The notes beneath the pieces were generated by a model. That model ran no database searches, had not been told where the DNA came from, and was given only the letters and a program-made list of their open reading frames with translations. Shown here piece by piece: positions 23,577 through 34,585 of a stretch of 64,000 nt of DNA. Origin of the DNA: Verpa conica. Its lineage: Eukaryota; Ascomycota; Pezizomycetes; Pezizales; Morchellaceae. The first letter of the stretch is position 1, and each line of letters opens with the position of its first letter. The DNA is taken from assembly GCA_033030425.1 (NCBI GenBank), contig JAUFSD010000007.1, positions 372,001 to 436,000 of the forward strand. Reading direction: 5' to 3'. A program made the position numbers and the translations under genes.

Positions 23577-26500
23577 TCTTATGCTTGCAATCGTATCTTA
23601 TACCTTCTATTTGTAGTTATGGGAAGTATAGGCGTATTTTGAACTTTCGAAGGGAAGGGGGGGGGATGAGACTAGGAATGTAAAAGAAAATTGCAATAAT
23701 AAAGAGATTTTGATAAACTATCGCCTATGAACGGCCAACCCGGCGAAGTGAAGGAGTAGAGAGATGACATTTATTTAAGTTTTTATTGCTAGTTGTAAGA
23801 TCAATCTTGGATAGAATTATATTGAGATAGGAAATTTTGTCTTTCTTAAATTTTTAACCATAAAAAACCGACTCCCTATACTATCTGTGATGATATTACA
23901 AAGAATACAAATTTACGAGAAAAAAAAATCGTGATGTGTCAGTAACCCCCTCTCCTATGAGGTGAAATCAGTATCATGCAATGTAGCTATGAGATTGCTT
24001 ACCTTGTGCTTATAACAGCATCTCCAATTACCACTCAAATTCATATATAATAGATGAGAATATAATATCAGAAATGTACCGATTGATTAATTGATTAATT
24101 ATAATACATAGAGCCCTCCGGCTGGGGTATATAAAAAAATACACCGAACTTAGGTAAACAGATATGTTAATACTACTCAAAGCATATAAAAGCCACCCTA
24201 GTCTCTCTTCAGCGCTAGACCTCGAGATTTGACCGGAAAAGTATCACTATTCGGAGTTGCGCTAGAACCATAAAGTTGGGGAGTAGGGCGGCGGCGGGGG
24301 GATGTCCGAAGGGCACAGACATAGGTTAGACTAGGCTAGGCTCATAAATGATCGTGAGGGCTGGAATCGAAACACCCCTATCTTCACGAGTGACCCATAT
24401 CGGTAGTATAGGGGAGGTAGCGTAGGTTTGTTTGAGCTAAAATAGAGCCTAACATCAGGACCCATTTTTTAGATTGAGTGCGTGTTGGAGCTTTCGGCTA
24501 AAAATGACTCGAGTTTCCAGCCCCTTTATGATCGAGGTTACTAAAAAATTATTAGAAGAAGGGGGAGGCGGGTCTATATTGTAGATGACGACTCGGAGAT
24601 ATCTCAGTTTTCATTTAGTATTTACAGGCTCACCGAAACCCCCTCGCTATATGCCAGCTTATATGCTCAGTAAAGTAATACTATATCTATAATGTACTAT
24701 ACGCTTAAACTCTCCAGAGTTAGCACTTAGGAATGATCACCAGACTAATTACAAAAAAGATTACTTTAAGTAAAAAGTTCTCGAATCCTTACCAGCGCAA
24801 AACTAGGCCCTCTGGAGGACGGAAGGAAGCAAAGAAGGAAGTGCCAAGCACGGAAGAAAAAATACTCCGAACACTAGCTTCTATGCATTGTAAGCTTTCG
24901 TATTTCGTAGGACAAAAGTCCGCCCGATGTATACAGTTAGGTAAATCTAGGAGTTGGCATCCCTTTTTTTTTTCTTGGCTTCAAGGGTCATGAACCTGGT
25001 TGACCGATGTTTGCCAAGTATTTAATATTCGGGTGACGTGTTATGACGCTTGGCAGCAGCCCTTAGCTCTAGCTGTTTTTGGAGGGTCACCAGTTCTCAC
25101 TCATATTATCATTCAAGTTTCGTGTAGGAAATACAAGAAATTCCTATGGGAGGTACTGAGGAAAGTGTAATAATTTTTAGTAATATTAGAAGAATTCGTG
25201 TAATTATACATTTAGAAGTCTATTACAAATTTGTGGCAAGCACTTGTATAGCTCGTGATTTTTACGCGTTCTGGCTTTGGACTGAGATCTCTTTTACTCG
25301 AGTGACTTTATAGTTACCTGTGTATGATTCTCTTAACTTAGGAACATTGACTATAGAGCTCTACGGGTTTCTTAAGTTATGGATCTTTTCAGGTTTTACG
25401 GGAGACACAAGTCACGTATTCAGGTTCTCTATCACTTTGCTTTCTATTCTCAGCTATTGTACACATGCACATGTATATACGGATGTTTGAAGCGTAAATG
25501 CATAAAATTCTAATACACATATTGGAAAAGTCCTAATTCACTGTAAAAAAGTGTAGTGATAACTAGCTAAAACATAACATACACGTGATTGAGACGATTA
25601 TATCCTCGTTTAGAGAATGTTCATAACTGAATCAAACGTTCGATAACGCACTATCTACCACTAATGACGAAGTGGAGGACTCAAACATTGTGTTTCACTG
25701 CCAGCCCCTTTCAATTTTCTATGTAGTCATCGCGTAGAGCGCATTGATCACTCCATGCGCGCGCCGCCACCTCAAGTCATTTTTTTCTTTCTAAACCGTA
25801 GACAATGACCCCTTAAATCTAACATAAGCTAGATATTTCCCCCGTCACCATGGATGTATTCAAAAAAAACAAAAACAAATAGAACCTTGCTCTAGCTGTT
25901 GATGATGAAAGAAAGATCTAGATCACGCAACTTTTCAGCTTACCGCCGAGTTCGTCAAAAAAAAATAAAAAATATTCCGGCCGATACTCTCCTACGTGTG
26001 TATATATACACCCCCGTAGAGGATTTAGAGTGAAGTTTCGGAGTGGATCCCGATCGGTGGGGAAGAAGGCTGAGAGATGTGCCGAGTCTACACTAGAGGT
26101 TTACTAGCACGGAACTTCCCGCTTAAGTTTTTTTTTCTTTTCGGAGAAGTCATTTACAGCATAGGTTCTCCATTGAAGAAGAAAATAAATAACTAGCTCA
26201 TTCCTTGGCCCTTCCTAGGTTGTGTGTATGTGTGCTCTCTGAGCTGTAATCTGTTGCTGCTGCTACATAGAATTCTAGCCATAAGAACCTTAGTAAGCTG
26301 TAGAAGTAATCGATTGCACAAATTGTCGACTCGAGATCCCTATTGAGAAGTGGTGATTAATCCTGGTTGGTGGATCCAGCTTTTTAGAGGTTGAGTTTTC
26401 GTAAGCTTTTTGTTTTTTTCGCCTCGCGTGGAATTCCCGGTTATTTGCTATAATAAAAGGAGTTATCAATATATCCGGGTTCATATACCTGGTACAAATT

Positions 26501-27546
26501 CCTGTGGTGTTGTTATCTTGGCGCCGTCCTATTGTCATTAGTAGTTTTTTTATAAGCTACTATCCCGGAGCCTGAAGGTGGATGATTCAGACATGGAATA
26601 CAAAGGTAATGAAAACATAGATAGGTGTCTCAATAAAGTACCTACATATAAGGCTTTTTTTTTTTGATTATTATTGATTTACTTTTAGATAGTGCCTTAT
26701 GGTAAGTTCCGTGTACTAGGAATTCCCCCCTTTATTTGTATTTGTAACTCTAAAGTACATATTGGACGCCTAAACTGTATGTTTATGAAAACCTTTGACC
26801 TAGCTGCGGGACTTTCCCCGTGAACTACGCCTTATCTCGTCTGTTGTGGCAAGATCTAGCGCCGTGATGGTAATATATACCATGTTTCATGAAACATATC
26901 GTTTCTAGCATTTTTTTTGCCGCCGTTGTATGTTAGGGTGTTTCAAGGTTAATTCGCTATCTCGGTGGAATGATTCCATGCCAACACAGCAAGAATTAGT
27001 AGAGTTTGCCAGCGTTAATTACGCAAGGGTGTTCATTTTTTTCCCCTGGTCCCAGCAGATTCCTCGACAACAAGGTTATATTATCCCTCTGCGTCTTACT
27101 GTACCGGGTTTAGATTGGGGAGTGGAGTAGAGTCGGATCTTAACCGAGCAAACGTGATCTCCGCGTTTCGTCTAGATGCCTGCCAAGATAAGGCCAAGAG
27201 GTTGAAATTAAGTTCCGTAGAGTACAATATACAGCCCCTGCGTTAGCTGTCGGAGGTAATGGCGGAGTCCCAACGGCCTGGGTGCCTGGCTACGTACACA
27301 CCACGGTAGATGTCAGTCCACCCGAGTACGGCACTCGCGTATTCTCCGGTCCCGGGGCCTGGCTGTCGGCTGCACTCCCTTGACCCAAACCTCCCACTCC
27401 AATCTACGGGGGGTGTTTCTGCCTACCCACCCATGGAGGTGCTTGTAAAATAAGGTGAATCTATGTAGTAAGTAGAGCACGGGCTTTACAGGGCTCGATC
27501 TACATCTTTTTGTATTCTTGAGCCGATATATATGTGAAGAAGGAAT
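23577..27546. other. Gene-poor spacer of about 4 kb
   Basis: No supported gene. ORFs at 24733-24993 and 26290-26538 look random. Minor items: a GATT/AATT run ending ATAATACATAG at about 24085-24112, which weakly resembles the GAAT-tailed inserts; a perfect 16-bp palindrome ATGTTTCATGAAACAT at 26882-26897. Confidence 0.5.
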
Positions 27547-27554
27547 TATATAAA
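27547..27554 (+). promoter_or_regulatory. TATA box and CT-rich leader of the pectate lyase
   Basis: TATATAAA about 170 bp before the ATG, followed at once by a pyrimidine-rich tract (27556-27710) that includes a (CATT)4 run. CT-rich leaders are common in highly expressed fungal genes. Confidence 0.6.
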
Positions 27555-27719
27555 GCTTCTCTTCTCCCCCCCTCAACCGACTTTCTTCTCACCAGTTCAT
27601 CCACATTCATTCATTCATTCTCTTTACAGATCAACGATCTCTTCCATTCCCTTTCACTTTTCTATTTTATCTTTCTACACTCGTTTCAGGCAAACGTTAC
27701 TATCTATCACTCATTCAAA

Positions 27720-28804
27720 ATGAAATTCTCAATCTTCACCGTCGGTTTCCTCGCCACCCTCGCTGCGGCTGCGCCGTCCTCCATCGGAAAGCTCAACAAG
27801 CGTGCTTCTGCCTCTGACGCTGCTGGTGTTGGTTACGCCACCCAGAACGGTGGTACCACTGGTGGTGCCGGTGGTTCTACTACCACTGTCTCCTCCCTCG
27901 CTGCCCTCCAGACTGCTGCCTCCTCTTCTGGTGCCAAGGTCATTGTTGTCAAGGGAACCATCTCTGGCAACACTGTCATCAAGGTTGCTGCTGACAAGAC
28001 CATTGTCGGTGCTGACTACAATGCCGGTATGTTTTTTGCTCAATTCTCCTTGACCCTGCTTGGTATATATTCTAACATGTAACCAATAGTCCTCTCTGGT
28101 GTTGGTCTCCGTGTCAACGGTGTCAAGAACGTCATCATCCGTAACTTGACCATCAAGAAGGTCCTCGCCGCTGCCGGTGATGCCATCGGTATTCAGGCTT
28201 CGAAGAACGTCTGGGTCGACCACTGTGACCTGTCTTCTGATGTTTCCCATGACAAAGTATGTTTGGTTCTCTCCCAACTTTTTTTACTCTTTTCCTGACT
28301 GGTGGATTTTTTTAGGATTATTATGATGGTCTTCTCGATGTTACCCACGCATCCGACTACGTCACCTTGTCAAACAACTTCATCCACGACCACTGGAAGG
28401 CATCCCTCGTCGGTCACTCCGACTCCAACGGCAGCGAGGATAAGGGTCATCTTACCGTCACCTATGTTGGCAACTTCTTCCTCAACTTGAACTCCCGCGG
28501 TCCTTCTTTCCGTTTCGGTACCGGCCATCTCTACAACAACTACTACGACAACGTCTCTGATGGTATCAACACCCGCCAAGGTGCCCAATTGTTGGTTGAG
28601 AACAACGTCTTTGTCAACTCCAAGAAGCCCCTCTACTCTACCGATGCTGGTTACGCTGTTGCCTCTGGTAATGACTTTGGTGGTGCCTCAAACACTGCTT
28701 CCACCGGTACCCTCAAGAGTGTCCCATACTCCTACACCAAGGTTGCCGCTTCAGCTGTCTACAAGGCTGTCTACGGAACTGCCGGTGCCACCCTCAAGTT
28801 CTAA
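27720..28804 (+). CDS. Secreted pectate lyase, polysaccharide lyase family 1 (320 aa)
   Basis: Cleaves de-esterified pectin by beta-elimination, calcium dependent, extracellular. Exons 27720-28026, 28090-28256, 28316-28804; introns of 63 and 59 bp; 963 nt in frame. Signal peptide about residues 1-20 (MKFSIFTVGFLATLAAAAPS) with a KR pair at about 28-29 that may be a pro-peptide site. The beta-helix signature is clear: NVWVDHCDLSSD, then DYYDGLLD (calcium ligands). The catalytic arginine is in RGPSFRFG, Arg219 with Arg224, as in the PL1 RxPxxR motif. Length is close to Aspergillus PL1 enzymes (about 320 aa). Codon choice is strongly biased to C/T-ending codons (GTC, GGT, ACC), unlike the neighbours, which suggests high expression. 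Confidence 0.96.
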
Positions 28805-30035
28805 GTGCGCAAATTAGAAAGGTTACACTAGTGTAATTATTAATCTGGTTGATCCGGAATATGGCGGATGGATATTATAGATAGATTTTGTACTATATTT
28901 ATCGTGCTCTTTTTTTATTATTAAAAATATAATGCGGTTGATCCCGTGAACTTCTTATAAATCTGTGTTCATCGCGATTTCTAGTTGTGAATTTTGAATA
29001 TTTGTTGGCTATCAAACACTGTGGGGGGGTGCTTAGTGTTCCTTACTATCAAGGATGATATTGTATTAACTAATCTACAGAGGGATTATCTATATTGGGT
29101 CATTCCTCTATAAGGACAGGTGGCTAGTAACACTTAGCCTTGTCTACTAGCGTGTGCCACAACACTTGAATTGAGTGTGGTGGGGGAAAGTTGAGTCAAA
29201 TGGAGGGAGGTTGTTGCTTTCTATGTACGAGTGACTTGATATGATGCAGATCCCCCTTGGCGCTTAGTGCGATAACTTGTTTTCCCTGCTGGCTACATGC
29301 TTGGCTTGTGTAAGAATTACCTCCTGGAGAAAACAGCCACAGCAACAACCTGCAAAGACGATTTCCTGCTCTGTGTAAGCAATGTGCTTTTCGTTGCTCC
29401 TCATTGCTACTGTTAAGTCTCGGGGAATAGTCCGCGAACTTGACCTAAAGTGGTCGTAGTATTTTGCTGCAAGTACAGCGGACCGGCAAAAAAAAAAAGA
29501 TCGAGAAAGGTGAGACATAGGATTTATTCGCTCTTTAGCTTTTTTTTTTTTGGCGAGGATTCTAGTAGTAGGATTGGCTACAGTACCCTAGTAACAGACC
29601 CTGCTTTCTCGATCTTTTTTTTGTAGTATGCTGCAGAAAAATACTCTAAACGAAAGTGAGGTTAGTGTAGATCGATCTATGTATGTAGGCGCAAGCAAGA
29701 TTCCATGGCACGCGAGAAGCGCAATTATAAATCATTAAATAAGGGTCCGAAACTTGAAATAGTTGTATGGCTTAGGCAAAAAGAGATAATTTTATTGATT
29801 GAAATTTGTACGCTCGATTTAGACTTTATTCTAGCAAAAAAGAAAAAGAAAAAAGAAAAGACTGGAAATATAATTCTTATCGCAAATACATGTATGTATA
29901 ACGCATTGGGGGAGGGGAATTAGAAAATAAAACGACCGTTTCTCCTGCAAACTAAAAATACAAATCCCATAACAGCTACCCGCAAAATTACAGAGTCATT
30001 ATCTCATCTCAATTAAACATTTGCCCTTTTCGCTA
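28805..30035. other. Intergenic spacer with an A/T-capped inverted repeat
   Basis: No convincing gene; the ORFs at 29264-29518 and 29705-29923 are low-complexity or random. It contains the inverted repeat at 29488-29622. Confidence 0.5.
29456..29636. repeat. Inverted repeat capped by A and T runs, possible small element
   Basis: The arm at 29488-29509 (11 A then GATCGAGAAAG) is complementary to CTTTCTCGATC followed by 8 T at 29604-29622; 94 bp lie between. Outside the arms are similar sequences, GTAGTATTTTGCTGCA (from 29456) and GTAGTATGCTGCA (29623-29635), which could be a diverged target duplication. The same 18-mer (8 A + GATCGAGAAA) also occurs alone at 13200-13217. Confidence 0.5.
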
Positions 30036-30944
30036 TTAATGGGCATGGATACGATTAACACTCGAGGTGGAAGAAGAAGCCGAAGAATGGCTAGAGTGGC
30101 TGGAGCGGTGAAGAAGGCCGCGGAGGAGGTGCTTCTTCCCATGTCCATGTCCATATGGGTAGGTTTGGTTGGCTCCACCATTCTCCCTAATTTCAGGCTC
30201 GCCCTCAAACATATCGATGGTCTCGCCCTTTCCCTCTAAAACACCACCAGCGCGCTTGTACTCTTCGAGAGTCATTCTAGGTTGAATGGTAACGGGGTGG
30301 AATGTAGGTGGGCGTTCGATTCTCTCGTGGATCGGAATAGTAGTGTGGATAACTGCTGGTTGGATGATTTCGCGCTCAATGACGGGCTGGATTTGCTCAT
30401 AGACGTGGTGGTGGGCATGTTCGCCGGTTATAGTAGCCCCTTCGATACGGGTGCGCTGGACTGGGAGGACCTCACGGGTGGATTTGAATTGGAGCCTCTG
30501 ATAGAGGTTAGTTAATGTTAGAAAGATAAAGATAGAGAGATGTTACTAACCTCCTCCTCTAATTTCCTTTTGATAAAGTCTTCGTCGATATCCTTTGTTA
30601 CCCTGTGCTCAACTGGCAAAATATTGTGCCTGTGCTCCTCTTCTAGCACCTGCTTGTCCTCGATAGGCTGAACCCTTGTCTGGTAATGCCTTTGGTGTAG
30701 CTCGCGGTCGATAGCGATAATTGTCTCCTCGGTTTCTCTTGGAATAATGACTTCCTTCGTCACTGCGGGATTGAAGATCTCCCGGACTTCTGTGTCATGC
30801 TTCTTATCACGAGCACTATTAAGGGCTAAGATTAGTCATGGTCCTAGTCTTAGAGGTAACTCTTGCGGAATTGGAGTTTGAGGAATGTAGGAGCTATAGT
30901 CTAATAACTTACATAAACTCCCGAGCGGCTCTTACGGCTTGCAT
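30036..30944 (-). CDS. Fungal allergen-like protein (252 aa)
   Basis: Family of cytosolic or secreted fungal proteins annotated as allergen-like, of unknown biochemical role. Exons in transcript order: 30913-30944, 30551-30815, 30036-30497; introns of 97 and 53 bp; 759 nt in frame. The hallmark pattern appears in repeated Gln-Pro modules: HQRHYQTRVQPIEDKQVL in the first half, HHHVYEQIQPVIEREIIQP and VIHTTIPIHERI in the second, then MTLEEYKRAGGVLEGKGE and DMFEGEPE. These match the usual order of this family as I know it. The C-terminal 45 residues are His/Ser-rich (HGHGKKH, HRSSHSSHSS), which could bind metal; that is inference. The start is a 10-codon exon, MQAVRAAREF. It is transcribed away from a second family member at 32160. 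Confidence 0.85.
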
Positions 30945-32159
30945 TTTGTTTATAGTAGGTAAGGTGAAATTTGTAAAAAAGAATTAATGATTTTTTTGGA
31001 AGAGTCGTATAGTGGGCTTCTCGTTGATGCTGGTGATACTGTTGATACTGCTGATGCTGTTGATGCTGTTGATGGAGAATAGGTAAAAGCTACTTAAGGA
31101 TAATATATAGACACTCCAAACACTCACTTTACGTCATATTATCCCCCAAAACCCATCAAGAAACCTCTGAGGTCAAAATGCGCTCATTGAGGCACAAACC
31201 AAGACCCAGGGAAATCTACGTCTTCAGCATGGAAGGGTGCGTGAGCTGGCTGGCGCTGGACACTCCGATGCTGGTGAATAATTGACCAGTGGGTAAGTAC
31301 TAATAGATCGGGTGTTAAGATGCAATCGTCATAATCTTTACGTTTGCTTGGTTATCACTCACCCACTACGTTACTTACAGTATAAGGCTCTATCTGAGAC
31401 CTCTGTGTTCCTATCAAAACTGCTTGGGTGGGGTGCAGAGTTAACACTGGGTCTTGGCGGGTTCTTGGCTGATAGAATAGCCACTTGGCGGATACCGAGA
31501 CCTCGGAAATTCTAGTATTTGTTCGATCGCCACAGGGGGTATACCACCAATGGTTAGGTTTTTGTAGCGCTTCCAGATACCCACACCCCGAGCCACAACC
31601 CGGTTCTCCATATCAAGATGTGTTTCGCTGTCGGCTTCAGCCCTTCACGTCATGGTCATGGAGATGGCTGGTGGCATTCCTCACCTTGTCCTAGGCATGA
31701 TTTAAGCTCACAACGAGTGACGCAAAAAAAGGGCACTAATCTTGAAAATCAAAGATCCGCGGGGTAATAAATCTCTCACGGCAAGGAGATTTTTACTAAG
31801 ATTCTAGGTCCCGTTGTTGGCCACGAGGAATACGTTCTGTTTGGCTTCTGGGTTCACGGATAATCAAACTGTCGTCAGTGCTTATTACGTCGGTAAGGGG
31901 GTGGAACAGTTAGAAGTGAGGAGTGGGAGTGGAGGAATCCTGTTTCCCTGTTTCTAACGGCCAGCAAATGATATTTGAGGTTGTTTAAGTGGTTGGATTT
32001 TCTTAGACCTTCCTTGGTTGTTGCTTCTTGGACCTTGACTGTTGCGATTATAGAGAGTTTTTTACAATCTCAATCACATCTCCATGATTTGCATCTAAAG
32101 AACTTAGAGCTCTGCTTCACGCACTTTGGCTTACCAAAATCCAAAGACTAATAGTGGAG
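30945..32159. other. Shared 5' region between two divergent allergen-like genes
   Basis: About 1.2 kb between two divergent start codons. It has an imperfect GATGCTGTT repeat (31026-31075) close to the minus-strand gene. ORFs at 31312-31515 and 31485-31694 and a short ATG frame at 31178 lack recognisable features; a decayed or unrecognised small gene there cannot be excluded. Confidence 0.45.
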
Positions 32160-33848
32160 ATGCCATTCAGACAGAAGCTCTGGAGGGCATTCCTGAGAAT
32201 CCCTTGCGGCCATGGAGAATCTCAATTCAAGAGAGACGAACCCCGAGTGATTCCCCCTTCACGAGTCTGTTCCCCACAACTCGAGCTGTCGGCGTCTGCG
32301 CCATCTATTCCTCGGGCGAGAAGAACTTCAAATCCCCGCGAAACTCCATCGAACCCCCCAAGGGCTTCAACTCCAGCTTCTGTAGGGCGAGTTGTTGAGC
32401 GACGAAATAATGGAGGACCTCCAGAGGTGAAACGGCTTTCTGCGATTGGCCCTGACGATGTTCAAAACCAAGAATCAGTTCTTGATCCCAGGCATGACCG
32501 TGATCCAGAGCTTATTCGTGGTGTTGAGTATGACGATAATTCCGAACTTGTTCCTGGTTATGATCGTCATTCAGAGCCTGCTCATAGTCATGTGCGTGGC
32601 CCTGAACAGATTTCGGAGCCCATCCTTGATGGGGGGGACTTATACCAGCCTATTTCATCGGTAAGTCTCTGTAAAGCGAATGGTAGCACACTCACTCACT
32701 CGTCGCACACCAGCCGGTAAATGAGTTACATCTTTCTCAAATTAGTAGTCAAACAAGTGACTACTCGAATCATTGTATGTAGTCATGCCCCCTCTATCTC
32801 ATGCCCCCTCCACCGATATATTTTATCTGACATTATTGCTTTGACAGCAATAACACACTCCCTCCACCCTACTAGTCGTCCAACATCTCATTCCTATAGC
32901 CATGTCCAAGGAGTCGACATAGCGGGAAAACATGAGCCTTTAGTAAAACCAGTAGCAGAGTCCCAACCAACTAGGAGTTTTCCCACGACCGAAGGCGGAG
33001 ATGACACTAGCAGTCTTACACTTTCTGGCAGACATAAGCCAGCGTTGTATTGTGGAAATACCAGTCCTAGACCTAGGCAACCGCTAGAGACGATTCCGAG
33101 CTTTGTTAGTAGTAACAGGGCAAATGCAGATAAGACGACAGAAGAGGTAGAGCAAGAATGGGAAGAGGAGGAAGGAGAGGAAGGATATACGCATTGGGTA
33201 TTGCGTGCTAATGAGATAAGTATGAATAGCCCCTAAAATCTATGAAAGATATGAATATTCTCTACGAACTCATCATTGATATGAATAGCGCAAAGAAAAA
33301 GTCTAGAAGGACCACACTTACATCCTACACGCAAGGGTTCCGTCACTACCACTATCAGAAGCAGGTCTCTAGATCGTAAAGTGCATTTCTCTTTAATCGT
33401 CCCTTAACCCCCCCCCCCTCTCTCTAGCTATTTCCTCACCAACTAACACCACCTAGCAATAATCAATACTCGTATCCAGCCGATAGAGCGTGAAGAAGTA
33501 ACAACCATCATAACCCGCGAGATCCACCACTACGACATCTATCCCATCATCCAGCCCATCGTTGACACTGAACGTCTACCAAGCAGGCACTACCTCGAAA
33601 CCACGGATGGAACACTCATTGAGATCTCTGCCGAGGATGCAGAGAAGGAAGGATGGGACGAGGTTTGGAGGGGTGATTTTGTTGTTGATAATGGTAGTTC
33701 TGAGACTAGAGATAGTGATTCAGGTCCTGAACTCGAGATTGAAGAAGTAGAGAGCAGGCTGGATAGTTTATCGATGGGTCGTGATAAAGCTGCGATATTT
33801 AAAGTTCCTGAAGCACCTGAAGCACCTGAAGTGCGGTATGGACAATAA
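32160..33848 (+). CDS. Allergen-like domain protein with long disordered N-terminus (441 aa)
   Basis: Exons 32160-32660, 32714-32774, 32848-33219, 33457-33848; introns of 53, 73 and 237 bp; 1326 nt in frame. Exon 2 (61 nt) is needed to keep phase. Intron 3 is unusually long and includes a run of C, so its donor (GTATGA) is the weakest part of the model. Residues 1-310 are polar and low-complexity, with Asp/Arg/His-rich imperfect repeats (for example DPRHDRDPE, PGYDRHSEP) and an acidic stretch (EEVEQEWEEEEGEEG). From about residue 312 comes the family core: REEVTTIITREIHHYDIYPI, IIQPIVDTERLPSRHYLE, DGTLIEI. A small PEAPEAPE repeat lies near the end. It is divergent to its paralogue at 30036-30944, from which only the short core is shared. 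Confidence 0.75.
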
Positions 33849-34585
33849 TAAAGGGATCAACGATTTTAGTAGGGGCTGCCAGTGCCGCTAGAATTTAGCG
33901 CAATGGTGGGGAAGTGCCGAGAGAGTTAAGCCGATACATATTACGCCGGGGAGTTCTAGGGATTGTTTTGGTTAGGCTTGCGTGCTAGTTTGTCGGTCTA
34001 CTTGGGGCTGTGCAAGTTCTCGTAATAAGTAACAAATGAATAGATGTATTAGGGGGTATAATCTGTCTAGGAGCCGCTCCTCCTGTGTACGTAATAATAA
34101 TACATGTATGTACCTAGTAATTTGTACTACGTACAGGTGCTGGGTGGGTTGGGATCTGATAAGACAATGGCACCCATCAAAAGTCAGCAAGAGGGTAAAC
34201 TGGTTACTTTCTCTTTCAGATAGGAGGGCATAGGTATCCTCTAATCCAACTGGTAATACTTTAGATCTAAAGCATTAAGCGGAGTTCTTTTGTCTCCAAG
34301 CCCTACAAAGACTATTCAGTGATTGTTTATTTGATAATAGTTTCGTCCGCTATTAATATTTAAGAGATGCAGTGGCGGGTAAGAGTTTTTTTAAGAAGCT
34401 GTAATGATATGTAATTATTGTTTTACTCATAACCATACGCTTCGAGCGTTCATATATTAACGACAAAAAAAACGATGCCTCCCAAAATTATAAACAGAAA
34501 TCGCTAGTATATTTACACACATGCCCCTCTTCCCCTCACTCAATTTTCTCCTATGCCCCATAAAAGAAAAGAAACCTACCCCTCA
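33849..34585. other. Intergenic region between convergent genes
   Basis: Holds the 3' ends of the plus-strand allergen-like gene and the minus-strand App1-like gene. No ORF or repeat of note. Confidence 0.5.

Noticed and set aside
24085..24112. GATT/AATT run ending ATAATACATAG as a further copy of the short mobile unit
   Set aside because: The repeat unit differs and no flanking direct repeat is visible, so it is not counted with the family.
27605..27620. (CATT)4 run before the pectate lyase as a short mobile insert
   Set aside because: It lacks the ATCATTTAAGTA core and any flanking duplication; it is part of the CT-rich leader.
27729..28277. 182-aa minus-strand ORF over the pectate lyase
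   Set aside because: Antisense shadow created by the strong codon bias of the real gene; it runs across both introns.
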